A stretch of 64,000 bases of DNA from Mangrovibacterium marinum (GCF_003046625.1 NZ_QAAD01000015.1:32298-96297); one strand, 5' to 3'; counted from the first letter of the stretch, positions 17,345-25,845 are shown. The notes: generated by a model from the sequence alone, not told the origin. Translations and numbers: made by a program.

Positions 17345-18097
17345 ATGTTACAAATTGAGAAAATCAGCCTGTACCCGATGCAAAACAACGAGCATTTTCA
17401 GTTTATGACCGATGTGAAAGACCTGGTTGTTGCGCATAATGCCGAAATGCTGGGAATCGACAACGTGTTTCCGGCTTTTCTGGAAGCCTTTCAGAACGAA
17501 GATCTGCACATGAAAGTAGAAACCGGTAGTTTAAAAACCTTATCGGTAAAGGACACCGATCATGCCCGCGACGAGATTTATTCGGCTGTTCGCGGTCGTA
17601 CCCAGTCTACATTGCTGAGTCCGTTTGAAACCGAACGCGAAAGCGCCCGGGCATTAATGCGCTGCTTCGATCTCTACGGAAATGTTCGACAAATGAGCTA
17701 TAATGCCGAGAGCGCCGCCTTGACCAATCTGGTGTACGACCTGAAATCGGAACAGAATGCAGGCTATCTGCTGTCGGTGGGCATTGGCCCCTGGGTGGAC
17801 GAGCTGGAGAAGGAGAACAATAATTTCATCGCACTGATGAATGCCCGTAACAAAGAATACTCTGGTCGCGAGAGTGGCGATGTTCGGACCGCACGCCTGG
17901 CCATCGATCCGCTCTACACGAATTTGGTCGATCGGCTCAATGCCATGATCTTGCTGAATATTGCTTCGGACGAGGTTGAGCCTTTTGTGAAGGAACTGAA
18001 CGAGAAAATTAAATACTACGAAAAAGTGGTGAAGACGCGCGAAAGCAAAAATAAAAACAAAGAAAAAGAAGTGTCGGACATTCAAACTGATCAATAG
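17345..18097 (+). CDS. DUF6261-type protein of unknown function
   Basis: A 250-aa soluble, mostly helical protein without signal peptide or membrane segments. The N-terminal pattern (ISLYPMQNNEHFQFMTDVKDLV, then LGIDNVFPAFLEAFQNED, then KDTDHARDEIY) resembles the Bacteroidota family DUF6261; I know of no established function. The region around residues 100-220 contains aromatic and charged helices with YGNVRQMSYNAESAAL. The C-terminus (about 225-250) is a lysine-rich tail, KTRESKNKNKEKE, that could bind nucleic acid or be disordered. The gene is a single transcription unit with a strong terminator right after it. Its promoter region follows the 41-bp repeat array, which is the most unusual part of its context. 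Confidence 0.75.
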   Translation: MLQIEKISLYPMQNNEHFQFMTDVKDLVVAHNAEMLGIDNVFPAFLEAFQNEDLHMKVETGSLKTLSVKDTDHARDEIYSAVRGRTQSTLLSPFETERESARALMRCFDLYGNVRQMSYNAESAALTNLVYDLKSEQNAGYLLSVGIGPWVDELEKENNNFIALMNARNKEYSGRESGDVRTARLAIDPLYTNLVDRLNAMILLNIASDEVEPFVKELNEKIKYYEKVVKTRESKNKNKEKEVSDIQTDQ

Positions 18098-18134
18098 ATG
18101 GTTTGATCGCTTTTTTATGAAAATGGGGAAGAAA

Positions 18135-18170
18135 GACTCCGGTTCCGTTTTGGGATCGGAGTTTCTTTTT
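18135..18170 (+). terminator. Terminator of the DUF6261-type gene
   Basis: ACTCCGGTTCC (18136-18146) pairs with GGGATCGGAGT (18152-18162), with two G-U pairs, and is followed by TTTCTTTTT. It begins 38 bases past the stop codon. Confidence 0.75.
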
Positions 18171-18270
18171 GGGCGGAATCGGGAGTTGGCTGACTTATGG
18201 TAGATGGTGAGAGCCCGGCTGAAAGCTTCGGCACTCCCGGAGGGGTGGCAGTGGAGGGTGGGACTTCCCG

Positions 18271-18308
18271 AAAAAGAAAAGATCCGACCTTTTTGTGTCG
18301 GTCGGATC
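18271..18308 (-). terminator. Terminator of the ECF sigma operon
   Basis: GATCCGACC (18281-18289) and GGTCGGATC (18300-18308) form a perfect 9-bp stem. The A-rich run AAAAAGAAAA at 18271-18280 gives a U tail on the minus strand, and the operon's last stop is at 18315. Confidence 0.8.
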
Positions 18309-18314
18309 GAGTGG

Positions 18315-18836
18315 CTATTCCTGCATTAGTTCGTTGAGCATCGTTTGAGCCTGGTCGTGTAGCGGTTTGTGTTTGAGATACCACCACGCTGTTCCGATGA
18401 CTATCCCGATTAGCAAGGCCGGGAGCATGGTGCCCTGGATGTCGAGCAGTTTGGCCCGGATTTGCGGGTCGGTAAAGTTCTCGACATGGATCAGGCAAAG
18501 CCCCGCGTCAATCAGCAGGGCCGCAAGCAGCGCGCAGGGCAGCTCGGGTTTCCAGAATTTGTACCGTTTCATGGTTTGGGAGAGCATTTGGGTGGTTGGC
18601 AGGGCATAGTCAACGGAGTTAAACTCATTGATGCGTCGTTGAAATAAAACGGTGAATGCGATGAATCCCAAGACCACCAGTATCCCTCCGCCACGTTGAA
18701 CGAGCGTGAAGTCGGGGGTAAACAGGGATAGGAGCGTGTAAATCGGGATCAAAATCAGGTACATGATTTTGACGCCGCGGATCAGGCGGGTCATCCGGCG
18801 ATCTTCTTTTTGTAATTTCTGAATGAGTTGATTCAT
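18315..18836 (-). CDS. Four-helix membrane protein, putative partner of the ECF sigma factor
   Basis: No named family recognised. The 173-aa protein has a basic cytoplasmic N-terminus (MNQLIQKLQKEDRRMTRLIRG) and four hydrophobic segments at about residues 22-42, 47-64, 98-116 and 135-152. It starts 13 bases after the stop of the ECF sigma gene on the same strand, so the two are an operon. The position is that of an anti-sigma factor, and many anti-sigma factors are membrane proteins, but no zinc-binding anti-sigma motif (HxxxCxxC) is present. A regulatory role is therefore inference from context only. It ends in a tail of charged residues followed by the operon terminator. Confidence 0.75.
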   Translation of the reverse strand: MNQLIQKLQKEDRRMTRLIRGVKIMYLILIPIYTLLSLFTPDFTLVQRGGGILVVLGFIAFTVLFQRRINEFNSVDYALPTTQMLSQTMKRYKFWKPELPCALLAALLIDAGLCLIHVENFTDPQIRAKLLDIQGTMLPALLIGIVIGTAWWYLKHKPLHDQAQTMLNELMQE

Positions 18837-18849
18837 GTTGCTAATCTTT

Positions 18850-19374
18850 TTACAGGTCTTGTTGATTGAGTTGTTGTTGCAGCGATTGTCGAAGTGTCTC
18901 TTTTATGCGGTGGAGCTTGACCCGCACGTTTGGCTCGGTGAGCCCGATGATGCTGGCAATCTCTTTGCCCGGCAAATCTTCGAGTACCAGGCTGATGAGT
19001 GCCTTGTCGATAATCGATAGTTGGTTGATTTGGGTTTGCATGGCATCCAGCTGCCACTCGCGCAACTCGTAGTCGGACTTGTCGTCGTCAATGAGCTTTC
19101 CCAATTGTTGCAGGTCGGCATCGACACGGAACCGGGCTTGTTTAACCGATCGGCCCGCAAAACTGAGTGAGGTGTTCACCGCAATGCGATAAATCCAGGT
19201 GCTGATGGCCGCATCGCCCCGGAAATTGTCCAGGCTTTTCCAGATATTGACCAGTACTTCCTGGCACATATCGTCCGAGTCCTGTTCGAAGGGCGCATAG
19301 TAGCGGCATATTCGCCGGATTCGTTTTTCATTGTCGGCAACAATTTTGTTGAATCGTTCTTCTTTTGTAGTCAT
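18850..19374 (-). CDS. ECF-type RNA polymerase sigma factor
   Basis: Alternative sigma factor of the extracytoplasmic function group (174 aa). Region 2 is seen in QDSDDMCQEVLVNIWKSLDNF and ISTWIYRIAVNTSL, and region 4 in LVLEDLPGKEIASIIGLTEPNV with VRVKLHRIKETL as the recognition helix. Length is typical. It controls an unknown regulon, and its membrane-protein partner is encoded directly downstream. The 259-bp upstream gap contains a 13-T run at 19427-19439, 53-65 bases ahead of the start codon, a possible site of expression change by slippage. Confidence 0.93.
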   Translation of the reverse strand: MTTKEERFNKIVADNEKRIRRICRYYAPFEQDSDDMCQEVLVNIWKSLDNFRGDAAISTWIYRIAVNTSLSFAGRSVKQARFRVDADLQQLGKLIDDDKSDYELREWQLDAMQTQINQLSIIDKALISLVLEDLPGKEIASIIGLTEPNVRVKLHRIKETLRQSLQQQLNQQDL

Positions 19375-19562
19375 TCAATGGAGGTGTTTTTTCAATTTAG
19401 TTCGAAGAAGGAACGGGTTGTTACAATTTTTTTTTTTTTCGATATCGGTGAATTTTAGAAGGAGTGAAGCAGGTTTGATTGACGCAGATCAACAGCAGAC
19501 CCGAATATTTGCAGACCTCAGCAGATCTTTTTGTGCCGTGAGTGCCGGTATTCGAGGCTATT

Positions 19563-19609
19563 TGTCCGATTTTCGGACATAAAAAAAGGATGACCCTGGG
19601 GCCATCCTT
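19563..19609 (-). terminator. Double-hairpin terminator of the class IIB aldolase gene
   Basis: Reading the minus strand from the gene end, a hairpin with arms AAGGATG (19586-19592) and CATCCTT (19603-19609), plus an inner CCC/GGG stem, is followed by a U-rich tract (complement of 19581-19587). A second perfect 7-bp hairpin TGTCCGA/TCGGACA (19563-19579) follows. The first hairpin alone is a standard terminator. Confidence 0.75.
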
Positions 19610-19633
19610 CCTTATAATATTATATGCGCTTGA

Positions 19634-20629
19634 TTAAGCTTGTTCAGCAGAACCTAAAACGTTGATGTTTTTGTTCATGTACAATTGCTTCAACTCGTCG
19701 CGAGCAGGTCCCAGGTATTTACGAGGGTCAAATTCGCCTGGTTTTTCCATGAACACTTTGCGTACAGCAGCAGTCATGGCCAAACGACCGTCAGAGTCGA
19801 TGTTGATTTTACATACGGCTGATTTCGCAGCTTTACGCAATTGTTCTTCGGGGATACCAACAGCAGCAGCCAATGAACCACCAAATTCGTTGATTTGGTT
19901 AACGTATTGCATTGGAACCGAAGAGGCACCGTGTAATACGATAGGGAAACCAGGAATACGTTTTTCAATTTCTTCCAGGATTTCGAATTTCAATGGAGGT
20001 GGAACTAATACGCCATCTGCGTTTTTAGTACACTGTGCAGGTGTAAATTTGTGTGCTCCGTGAGAAGTACCGATTGAGATTGCCAATGAATCAACGCCAG
20101 TACGTTTTACGAAATCTTCTACTTCTTCGGGTTTCGTATAAGTTGAGTGTTCAGCAACAACGTCGTCTTCAACGCCGGCCAATACGCCTAACTCACCTTC
20201 AACAGTTACGCCGTGTGCGTGCGCGTATTCAACCACTTTTTTAGTCAACGCAATGTTTTCTTCGTAAGGGTGGTGAGAACCATCGATCATTACTGAAGAG
20301 AAACCATTGTCGATACAGTCTTTACACAACTCGAATGTGTCGCCGTGATCCAGGTGAAGAACAACAGGAATTTCGTAACCTAATTCAGCAGCGTATTCAA
20401 CAGCGCCACGAGCCATGTTGCGCAACAAAGTCGCGTTGGCATATTTACGTGCACCTGAAGATACCTGAAGAATTACAGGAGATTTTGTTTCAACACATGC
20501 TTGGATGATTGCCTGAAGTTGCTCCAGGTTATTGAAGTTGTATGCAGGAATTGCATAACCGCCGTCAACAGCTTTTTTGAACAGCTCTTTTGTGTTAACG
20601 AGCCCTAAGTCTTTATAACTTACTGCCAT
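19634..20629 (-). CDS. fba: Class II fructose-bisphosphate aldolase, class IIB-like
   Basis: Zinc-dependent aldolase cleaving fructose 1,6-bisphosphate to dihydroxyacetone phosphate and glyceraldehyde 3-phosphate. The 331-aa protein has the catalytic Asp94 and zinc ligand His95 in LHLDHGDTFE, further ligand motifs GVTVEGELG and GTSHGAHKF, and the phosphate-binding VLHGASSVP and KINIDSDGR. The compact pattern resembles the class IIB/tagatose-bisphosphate aldolase branch, so tagatose bisphosphate is a possible alternative substrate. It is divergent from a second, class IIA aldolase gene across a 258-bp gap. I saw no clear consensus promoter for either gene in that gap. Confidence 0.93.
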   Translation of the reverse strand: MAVSYKDLGLVNTKELFKKAVDGGYAIPAYNFNNLEQLQAIIQACVETKSPVILQVSSGARKYANATLLRNMARGAVEYAAELGYEIPVVLHLDHGDTFELCKDCIDNGFSSVMIDGSHHPYEENIALTKKVVEYAHAHGVTVEGELGVLAGVEDDVVAEHSTYTKPEEVEDFVKRTGVDSLAISIGTSHGAHKFTPAQCTKNADGVLVPPPLKFEILEEIEKRIPGFPIVLHGASSVPMQYVNQINEFGGSLAAAVGIPEEQLRKAAKSAVCKINIDSDGRLAMTAAVRKVFMEKPGEFDPRKYLGPARDELKQLYMNKNINVLGSAEQA

Positions 20630-20887
20630 TTTTGATGATAATTAGTTGATTAAATTACTTTTTTCTCGGTTTTTTAGCTTCCGAAAACAGAGCATTCAAA
20701 ACACCTCGCGGGCATCTGTGCTGCTCGGTTTTTCAAAACCGCAACAAGTTTAGCAATTATTTGAGCATTTGACCAGCCTGGGGGCAGCTGGTGTTTTCGA
20801 TTTTAAACTAAGCTTAACACATTTGGATGAACTTTTCGGCAACTTGATAGTTGTGAGTGTAGTTGTTTATTAAAATTCATTTTAACA

Positions 20888-21967
20888 ATGGGAAAAATAT
20901 CAGATCACATTAAGCCAGGAGTTGTGACCGGCGCTGATTTGCAGTTACTTTTCAAATTGGCAAAAGAAGGTCAGTTTGCAATGCCTGCTGTAAATGTTGT
21001 AAGCTCAAGTTCGGTGAATGCTGTGTTGGAAGCAGCCAAAGTTGTCGATTCTCCGGTGATGATTCAGTTTTCGAATGGCGGTGCTCAGTTTTATGCCGGT
21101 AAAGGATTAAAGCTGGACGGACAACAAGTCCAAATAGCCGGCGCCATTGCCGGTGCAAAATACGTTCATCAAATTGCCGAATTATATGGCGTTCGCGTGG
21201 TTTTGCACACCGATCATGCCGCAAAAAAATTGTTGCCCTGGATTGACGGTCTGCTCGATGCAGGTGAAAAATTTTATGCCGAAACCGGCAAGCCGTTGTT
21301 CTCTTCTCACATGATCGACCTGTCGGAAGAACCGCTGGAAGAAAATATTGAGACTTGTAAAAAATACCTCGAGCGCATGGCTAAAATCGACATGACGCTG
21401 GAGATTGAGCTGGGTGTTACCGGAGGCGAAGAAGACGGAGTTGACAATACCGATGTTGATAATGCCTTATTGTATACACAGCCCGAAGAAGTAGCCTACG
21501 CCTACGAAGAGCTGAAGAAAGTAAGCCCGAACTTCACCATTGCGGCCTCTTTTGGTAATGTGCATGGTGTTTACAAGCCAGGTAACGTAAAACTGACACC
21601 GAAGATTTTGGATGCATCGCAAAAATACATCGCTCAAAAGTACAGCCTGGCTGAAGCTAAACCGGTGAATTTTGTATTCCACGGTGGCTCGGGCTCAACA
21701 CACGACGAAATTCGAGAAGCCATTTCGTATGGTGTCATCAAAATGAATATCGACACCGACACGCAATGGGCATACTGGGATGGTGTTCGTGCCTACGAGG
21801 CTGCTAATCGCGGTTACCTGCAGGGGCAAATTGGTAATCCCGAGGGCGAGGATAAGCCGAACAAGAAATATTACGATCCTCGTGTCTGGATTCGTAAAGC
21901 GGAAGAGGCGCAGATTGCGCGTTTGAAAATCGCTTTCGAAGACTTGAATTGTATTGGTAAGAACTAA
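20888..21967 (+). CDS. fbaA: Class II fructose-bisphosphate aldolase, class IIA-like
   Basis: Zinc aldolase of glycolysis and gluconeogenesis, of the E. coli FbaA type (359 aa, the usual length). Catalytic Asp109 and zinc ligand His110 lie in VVLHTDHAAKKLLPW, and the class IIA features MIDLSEEPLEENI, EIELGVTGGEEDGVDN, FGNVHGVYKPGNV and VFHGGSGST are all present. The C-terminal RVWIRKAEEAQIARL is also typical of this subclass. It is divergent from the class IIB aldolase gene, so the cell has both subclasses side by side. A strong terminator follows. Confidence 0.95.
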   Translation: MGKISDHIKPGVVTGADLQLLFKLAKEGQFAMPAVNVVSSSSVNAVLEAAKVVDSPVMIQFSNGGAQFYAGKGLKLDGQQVQIAGAIAGAKYVHQIAELYGVRVVLHTDHAAKKLLPWIDGLLDAGEKFYAETGKPLFSSHMIDLSEEPLEENIETCKKYLERMAKIDMTLEIELGVTGGEEDGVDNTDVDNALLYTQPEEVAYAYEELKKVSPNFTIAASFGNVHGVYKPGNVKLTPKILDASQKYIAQKYSLAEAKPVNFVFHGGSGSTHDEIREAISYGVIKMNIDTDTQWAYWDGVRAYEAANRGYLQGQIGNPEGEDKPNKKYYDPRVWIRKAEEAQIARLKIAFEDLNCIGKN

Positions 21968-21989
21968 GCTCTTTATCAAATATTTATTA

Positions 21990-22018
21990 AAGCTCTCCGA
22001 CCTTCGGGGGGCTTTTTT
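21990..22018 (+). terminator. Terminator of fbaA
   Basis: AAGCTCTCC (21990-21998) pairs with GGGGGGCTT (22006-22014), with two G-U pairs, and runs directly into T6. It starts 22 bases past the stop codon. Confidence 0.85.
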
Positions 22019-22093
22019 GTATTCCATTTATATTTTTTGCTTTTTTACGTCAAATTGAAATCAACAAATACGAGCTGATATAAAATTGAAAGT

Positions 22094-23458
22094 ATGGCGG
22101 AAAAAAACAAAGGCGGAAGAGCAGAGTTTTCCAGTAAGTTCGGCGTAATTGCGGCAGCAGCAGGTTCGGCTGTTGGCCTTGGAAATATTTGGAAATTTCC
22201 ATACATAACCGGTGTGTATGGAGGGGCTGCCTTTTTGTTCGTCTATTTGGGCTTTATTCTGGCCATTGGATTGCCTGTTATGCTTTCGGAGTTGATTATC
22301 GGTCGTCGGTCGAGGCGGAATGCTTTTGGCGCATTTAAGAAATTAGCTCCAAAGTCAATGTGGCGTTATGTCGGTATAATGGGCGTTGGCGCGGCCTTTA
22401 TGATTTTAGCCTTTTACGGAGTTGTCGCGGGCTGGAGTGTCGAGTATGTGGTGCTTTCGGTTCTGAATGGGTTTAAATCGCAATCGCCCGAGCAGTTGAA
22501 CGAGATGTTCGCGCAGTTTATTGCTGCTCCCTTTCGGCCGGTCATCTATCAGCTTGTGTTTATGTTTTTGACGGGTCTGATTGTGATGGTCGGGATTAAA
22601 AACGGGATCGAGAAGAATGTGAAGATCCTGATGCCGCTGTTGGTTGTAATCATTTTGGTGTTGGATGTGCGGGCGGTTACCTTGCCCGGCGCAGGCGAAG
22701 GATTGAGATTTTTGTTTCACCCTGATTTCTCGAAGCTGACAGGAGAGGGGATCTTAAGTGCTCTGGGGCATGCTTTCTTTTCGTTAAGCCTCGGGATGGG
22801 GACCTTAATTACTTACGGTTCGTACATCGATAAGGAGAATAACCTGATTAATACAGCCATTAATGTAACCGTGGCCGACACGATGATCGCGATACTTGCA
22901 GGTGTGGCAATTTTTCCGGCGGTGTTTGCTTTCGGAATCGAGGCGGGCAGTGGCCCGGGCTTGGTGTTCATTACACTTCCAACGGTGTTTGAACAAATGC
23001 CCGGTGGTTACGTCTTTTCAATTTTGTTTTTCGTATTGCTGACGGTGGCTGCGTTGACTTCTTCTATTTCAATTCTCGAGGTGGTGGTCGCTTATTTCCA
23101 CGAAGAGTTGAAGCTGAAGCGTAAAATTGCGACGGTTTTTGCAACGGTTATTATTGCCTTACTTGGGGTGATCTGTTCCCTGTCGATGGGCATCTTCGAA
23201 GATTACACCTTTTTCGATCTTAACTTTTTCGATTTGCTCGACTGGATTTCAGCGAACCTGTTGTTGCCGCTCGGCGGCTTGTTTATTTCCTTATTTGTTG
23301 GTTGGAAGCTTGGTCGTAAGCGCGTTCGCGAGGAAATTGAAAAAGGCGGAAGTATTTCGGCACTTTTCCTCTCCGTGTTTATATTTCTGGTTCGCTTTAT
23401 TGCGCCTTTCGCCATTGCGATTGTCTTCCTGAAGGGAATTGGCTTATTGAATATTTAG
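22094..23458 (+). CDS. Neurotransmitter:sodium symporter (NSS/SNF) family transporter
   Basis: Sodium-coupled transporter of the LeuT-fold NSS family, probably importing an amino acid or related amine; substrate not determinable. The 454-aa protein begins with the signature GVIAAAAGSAVGLGNIWKFP (about residues 18-37), which in this family lines the substrate and Na+ sites. GVVAGWSVEYV and the TM6-like SLGMGTLITYGSY are also typical. About 11 to 12 hydrophobic helices are present. The C-terminus lacks a long extension. The next gene follows on the same strand with a gap of about 80 bases. Confidence 0.93.
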   Translation: MAEKNKGGRAEFSSKFGVIAAAAGSAVGLGNIWKFPYITGVYGGAAFLFVYLGFILAIGLPVMLSELIIGRRSRRNAFGAFKKLAPKSMWRYVGIMGVGAAFMILAFYGVVAGWSVEYVVLSVLNGFKSQSPEQLNEMFAQFIAAPFRPVIYQLVFMFLTGLIVMVGIKNGIEKNVKILMPLLVVIILVLDVRAVTLPGAGEGLRFLFHPDFSKLTGEGILSALGHAFFSLSLGMGTLITYGSYIDKENNLINTAINVTVADTMIAILAGVAIFPAVFAFGIEAGSGPGLVFITLPTVFEQMPGGYVFSILFFVLLTVAALTSSISILEVVVAYFHEELKLKRKIATVFATVIIALLGVICSLSMGIFEDYTFFDLNFFDLLDWISANLLLPLGGLFISLFVGWKLGRKRVREEIEKGGSISALFLSVFIFLVRFIAPFAIAIVFLKGIGLLNI

Positions 23459-23540
23459 CGGCTTTGGGGCTCGTGGTGAGCAGCTTTTTGTGCCTTTTAT
23501 ATTTAGCTTGTTTTTTCGTATTTTATGGCAACTTTTGCTT

Positions 23541-24458
23541 ATGGAATTACGGCGAGCCATAAAAGAATATTTTTCCTTCACACGGGGTGAGCGCCTGGGG
23601 ATCATCGTGTTGATTGTCCTGATCTCGATTGTTGTTGCAGTCAAGCAGATGCTCTTTTGTTTTGAGCAGCCCACGCCGGCAGATCGCGAAAGTTTTGAGC
23701 AGTTTGTTGCCGGGCAGAAGGCCGCGGAACAGCATAATCAGCGGCACAAAGTGACTCTTTTTACTTTCGACCCCAATACAATCGATTCATTGAGTTTAGC
23801 TAAGCTGGATCTTCCATTCTTTGTGAAGCGTAATTTGTTGCGCTATCGTCAGCATGGCGGGCGGTTCTCGAGGCCCCGGGATTTTCGGAAATTGTACGGA
23901 ATGAACGATTCGGTGTATGCGGCGATTGAGCCGTACCTGCAAATTACTTCCCCGCAAGTTAAAGTGAGCATTGCTGCCAGTGAGTTGAAAACATCTCCTA
24001 AGCGGCGTGCGCAGGAAAAGCCAAATGAGGAGATCGCTGAAGAACCAGCGCCCCGAGTAGAACGACCGCTAATCGATATCAATAAATCTTCAGCCGACGA
24101 ATTGCAGCAACTACGGGGCATTGGCCCTGTATTGTCAGCGCGGATTGTGAAGTTTCGTGATTTGCTGGGCGGCTATGCTTGCGTTGATCAACTGAAAGAG
24201 GTATATGGCCTGGATCCCGAAGTGGTGGATCGTAATCGCGATTTTTTGGCAGTGGACTCTACCTTGGTGCGAAAGCTGGACTTTAATTTCCTGTCTGTCG
24301 ATGAGTTGGCAGCTCACCCATACATTAATTATAAAGAAGCACGACGAATAGTTGATTTCAGAAGTAAAAACGGTTATATTAGCGATAAGAACATCCTTCT
24401 TTCCGATTCAGTTATCGGGCAGGAGCATTTTCGAAAATTAAGTTATTATTTAAAATAG
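23541..24458 (+). CDS. ComEA-like helix-hairpin-helix protein, membrane-anchored
   Basis: A 305-aa protein with a single N-terminal membrane segment (about residues 20-38, IIVLIVLISIVVAV) and a long extracytoplasmic part. It contains up to four HhH-type repeats: LDLPFFVKRNLLRYRQHGG, the ComEA-like INKSSADELQQLRGIGPVLS with the GIGP turn, a following QLKEVYGLDPEVV segment, and a final YINYKEARRIVDFRSKNG. ComEA proteins bind DNA during uptake, but many Bacteroidota proteins with this architecture have no proven role. I chose the ATG at 23541; an in-frame GTG at 23490 would add 17 hydrophobic residues. Function is inferred from the domain only. Confidence 0.85.
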   Translation: MELRRAIKEYFSFTRGERLGIIVLIVLISIVVAVKQMLFCFEQPTPADRESFEQFVAGQKAAEQHNQRHKVTLFTFDPNTIDSLSLAKLDLPFFVKRNLLRYRQHGGRFSRPRDFRKLYGMNDSVYAAIEPYLQITSPQVKVSIAASELKTSPKRRAQEKPNEEIAEEPAPRVERPLIDINKSSADELQQLRGIGPVLSARIVKFRDLLGGYACVDQLKEVYGLDPEVVDRNRDFLAVDSTLVRKLDFNFLSVDELAAHPYINYKEARRIVDFRSKNGYISDKNILLSDSVIGQEHFRKLSYYLK

Positions 24459-24655
24459 TATGCATGGAGGAAAAAAAAATTGCGCACAAAGAAAATGGTA
24501 GCTAGGTTCGAAGGACTGGCGGCTTTTTAAGTCGAAAAAATCGAGGAGAGAAATAGCAGCGAGTATAAAATAAAAACGATGTAGATTAAACGAATCACGA
24601 AGCTTGGGTGCTGGTAGTTAAAATTGATTGGATTTTGTAATTTTTTCAAGATAAG

Positions 24656-24686
24656 TTTGATAAGTATTTCAAAATTTCTAAATTTG
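24656..24686 (+). promoter_or_regulatory. Predicted rpsU promoter, near-perfect Bacteroidota consensus
   Basis: TTTG at 24656-24659, a spacer of exactly 19 bases, and TAAATTTG at 24679-24686 fit the primary sigma consensus very well. The start would be near 24693 with a leader of about 31 bases. A second -7-like box, TAAGTTTG, lies at 24652-24659 and overlaps the upstream element. The rest of the 265-bp gap after the HhH gene is featureless. Confidence 0.65.
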
Positions 24687-24723
24687 CGGCTCGAAAAAAT
24701 AAAAACATTTAAAATTTTATAAT

Positions 24724-24915
24724 ATGATCGTTATTCCGGTGAAAGAAGGCGAAAATATCGAAAGAGCCCTGAAGAGATTCAAAAGAAAATTCGAAAAGAC
24801 TGGTGTCATTAAAGAATTGCGTGAGAGACAAGCTTTTACAAAGCCTTCTGTTGAAAGAAGAGCTGAGGTCAAAAAAGCGATCTACATTGAGCAAATGCAG
24901 CGTCAGGAAGACTAG
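24724..24915 (+). CDS. rpsU: 30S ribosomal protein S21
   Basis: Small-subunit ribosomal protein involved in translation initiation. The 63-aa basic protein reads MIVIPVKEGENIERALKRFK and then KRKFEKTGVIKELRERQ, the family pattern, and its length is usual for Bacteroidota. It is the first gene of a likely unit rpsU-xerC-hpf, with 37 bases to xerC. S21 presence is notable in this phylum, where Shine-Dalgarno use is rare and S21 has been linked to occlusion of the 16S rRNA tail (family knowledge). Confidence 0.96.
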   Translation: MIVIPVKEGENIERALKRFKRKFEKTGVIKELRERQAFTKPSVERRAEVKKAIYIEQMQRQED

Positions 24916-24952
24916 TTTTTACTAGGTTCCTGGTCGCATTAATTTAGCTTAT

Positions 24953-25837
24953 ATGTCCCATCAGGAGTCTTTTCTGAAATATCTGAGATTCGAAAAACGT
25001 TGTTCGGATCATACAGTTGTTGCTTATAAGAAAGACCTCGATCAGTTTGAAGATTATTTATTCAAAACGGTCGGGGATTTTGACGTTTTAGCGGTTGGTA
25101 GTAAGCTGATCCGGAGTTGGGTTGTTTCGTTAATGCAAGAAGGAATGACTGCGAAAACGGTGAATCGGAAAATTACAACGCTGAAGTCATTCTATAAATA
25201 CCTGCAACGGCAGGAATTGATTGAACAAACGCCGATGGTCTCGGTCGTTGCTCCTAAGATTCCTAAAAAATTGCCGGTTTTTGTAGATGAAGAAGCTTTG
25301 CATCGACTGTTGGATAATGGTTATTTTAGAGACGATTTTGAAGGTGTCCGCGACAAGTTAATTGTTAGCTTGTTTTACGGTACCGGGATCAGGCTTTCAG
25401 AATTAGTCGGCCTGAAGGATTCGGATATTTTTCAACATGAAACTTTGATCAGGGTTTTGGGTAAAAACAAGAAAGAACGCATTGTCCCTTATCCAAAGAG
25501 TTTGAATAACCTGATTGGAGACTATTTAAGTATGAGAAAAGCTGAATTTGGAGATCAAGCCGCTTGCTTATTTGTTACCGCCAAAGGGAAGCCCGTCTAC
25601 CATAAGTTGGTCTATCGGGTTGTGAATAATCATTTAGCGTTAGTTACCCCACTCGAAAAGAAAAGTCCGCATACCTTAAGACATAGCTATGCAACCCACC
25701 TGTTGAATCGTGGCGCCGACCTGAATGCTGTTAAAGAATTGTTGGGGCACAGTAATCTGGCCGCAACGCAGGTTTACACGCACACATCGACAGATAAATT
25801 ACAAAGCATTTATAAACAAGCTCACCCCAGGGCTTAA
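24953..25837 (+). CDS. xerC: Tyrosine recombinase XerC-like
   Basis: Site-specific recombinase of the tyrosine family, probably one of the pair that resolves chromosome dimers at dif. The 294-aa protein has an N-terminal SAM-like core-binding domain (about 1-90) and a catalytic domain with Arg147 (GTGIRLSEL), Lys172, His240 and Arg243 (HTLRHSYATH), His266 (LLGHSNL) and the nucleophile Tyr275 (QVYTH). All catalytic residues are present and the length is standard. Its position between rpsU and hpf, not next to mobile genes, supports a housekeeping role. Whether it is XerC or XerD cannot be settled from one sequence. Confidence 0.9.
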   Translation: MSHQESFLKYLRFEKRCSDHTVVAYKKDLDQFEDYLFKTVGDFDVLAVGSKLIRSWVVSLMQEGMTAKTVNRKITTLKSFYKYLQRQELIEQTPMVSVVAPKIPKKLPVFVDEEALHRLLDNGYFRDDFEGVRDKLIVSLFYGTGIRLSELVGLKDSDIFQHETLIRVLGKNKKERIVPYPKSLNNLIGDYLSMRKAEFGDQAACLFVTAKGKPVYHKLVYRVVNNHLALVTPLEKKSPHTLRHSYATHLLNRGADLNAVKELLGHSNLAATQVYTHTSTDKLQSIYKQAHPRA

Positions 25838-25845
25838 TTAAAAAA

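Noticed and set aside
18115..18498. 127-codon minus-strand frame overlapping the end of the ECF operon
   Set aside because: It runs through two terminator hairpins and overlaps a real gene in another frame; proline-rich, random-looking product.
24953..25837. Mobile-element integrase
   Set aside because: The tyrosine recombinase sits in a housekeeping cluster between rpsU and hpf, with no attachment-site repeats or cargo, so a Xer role is more likely.
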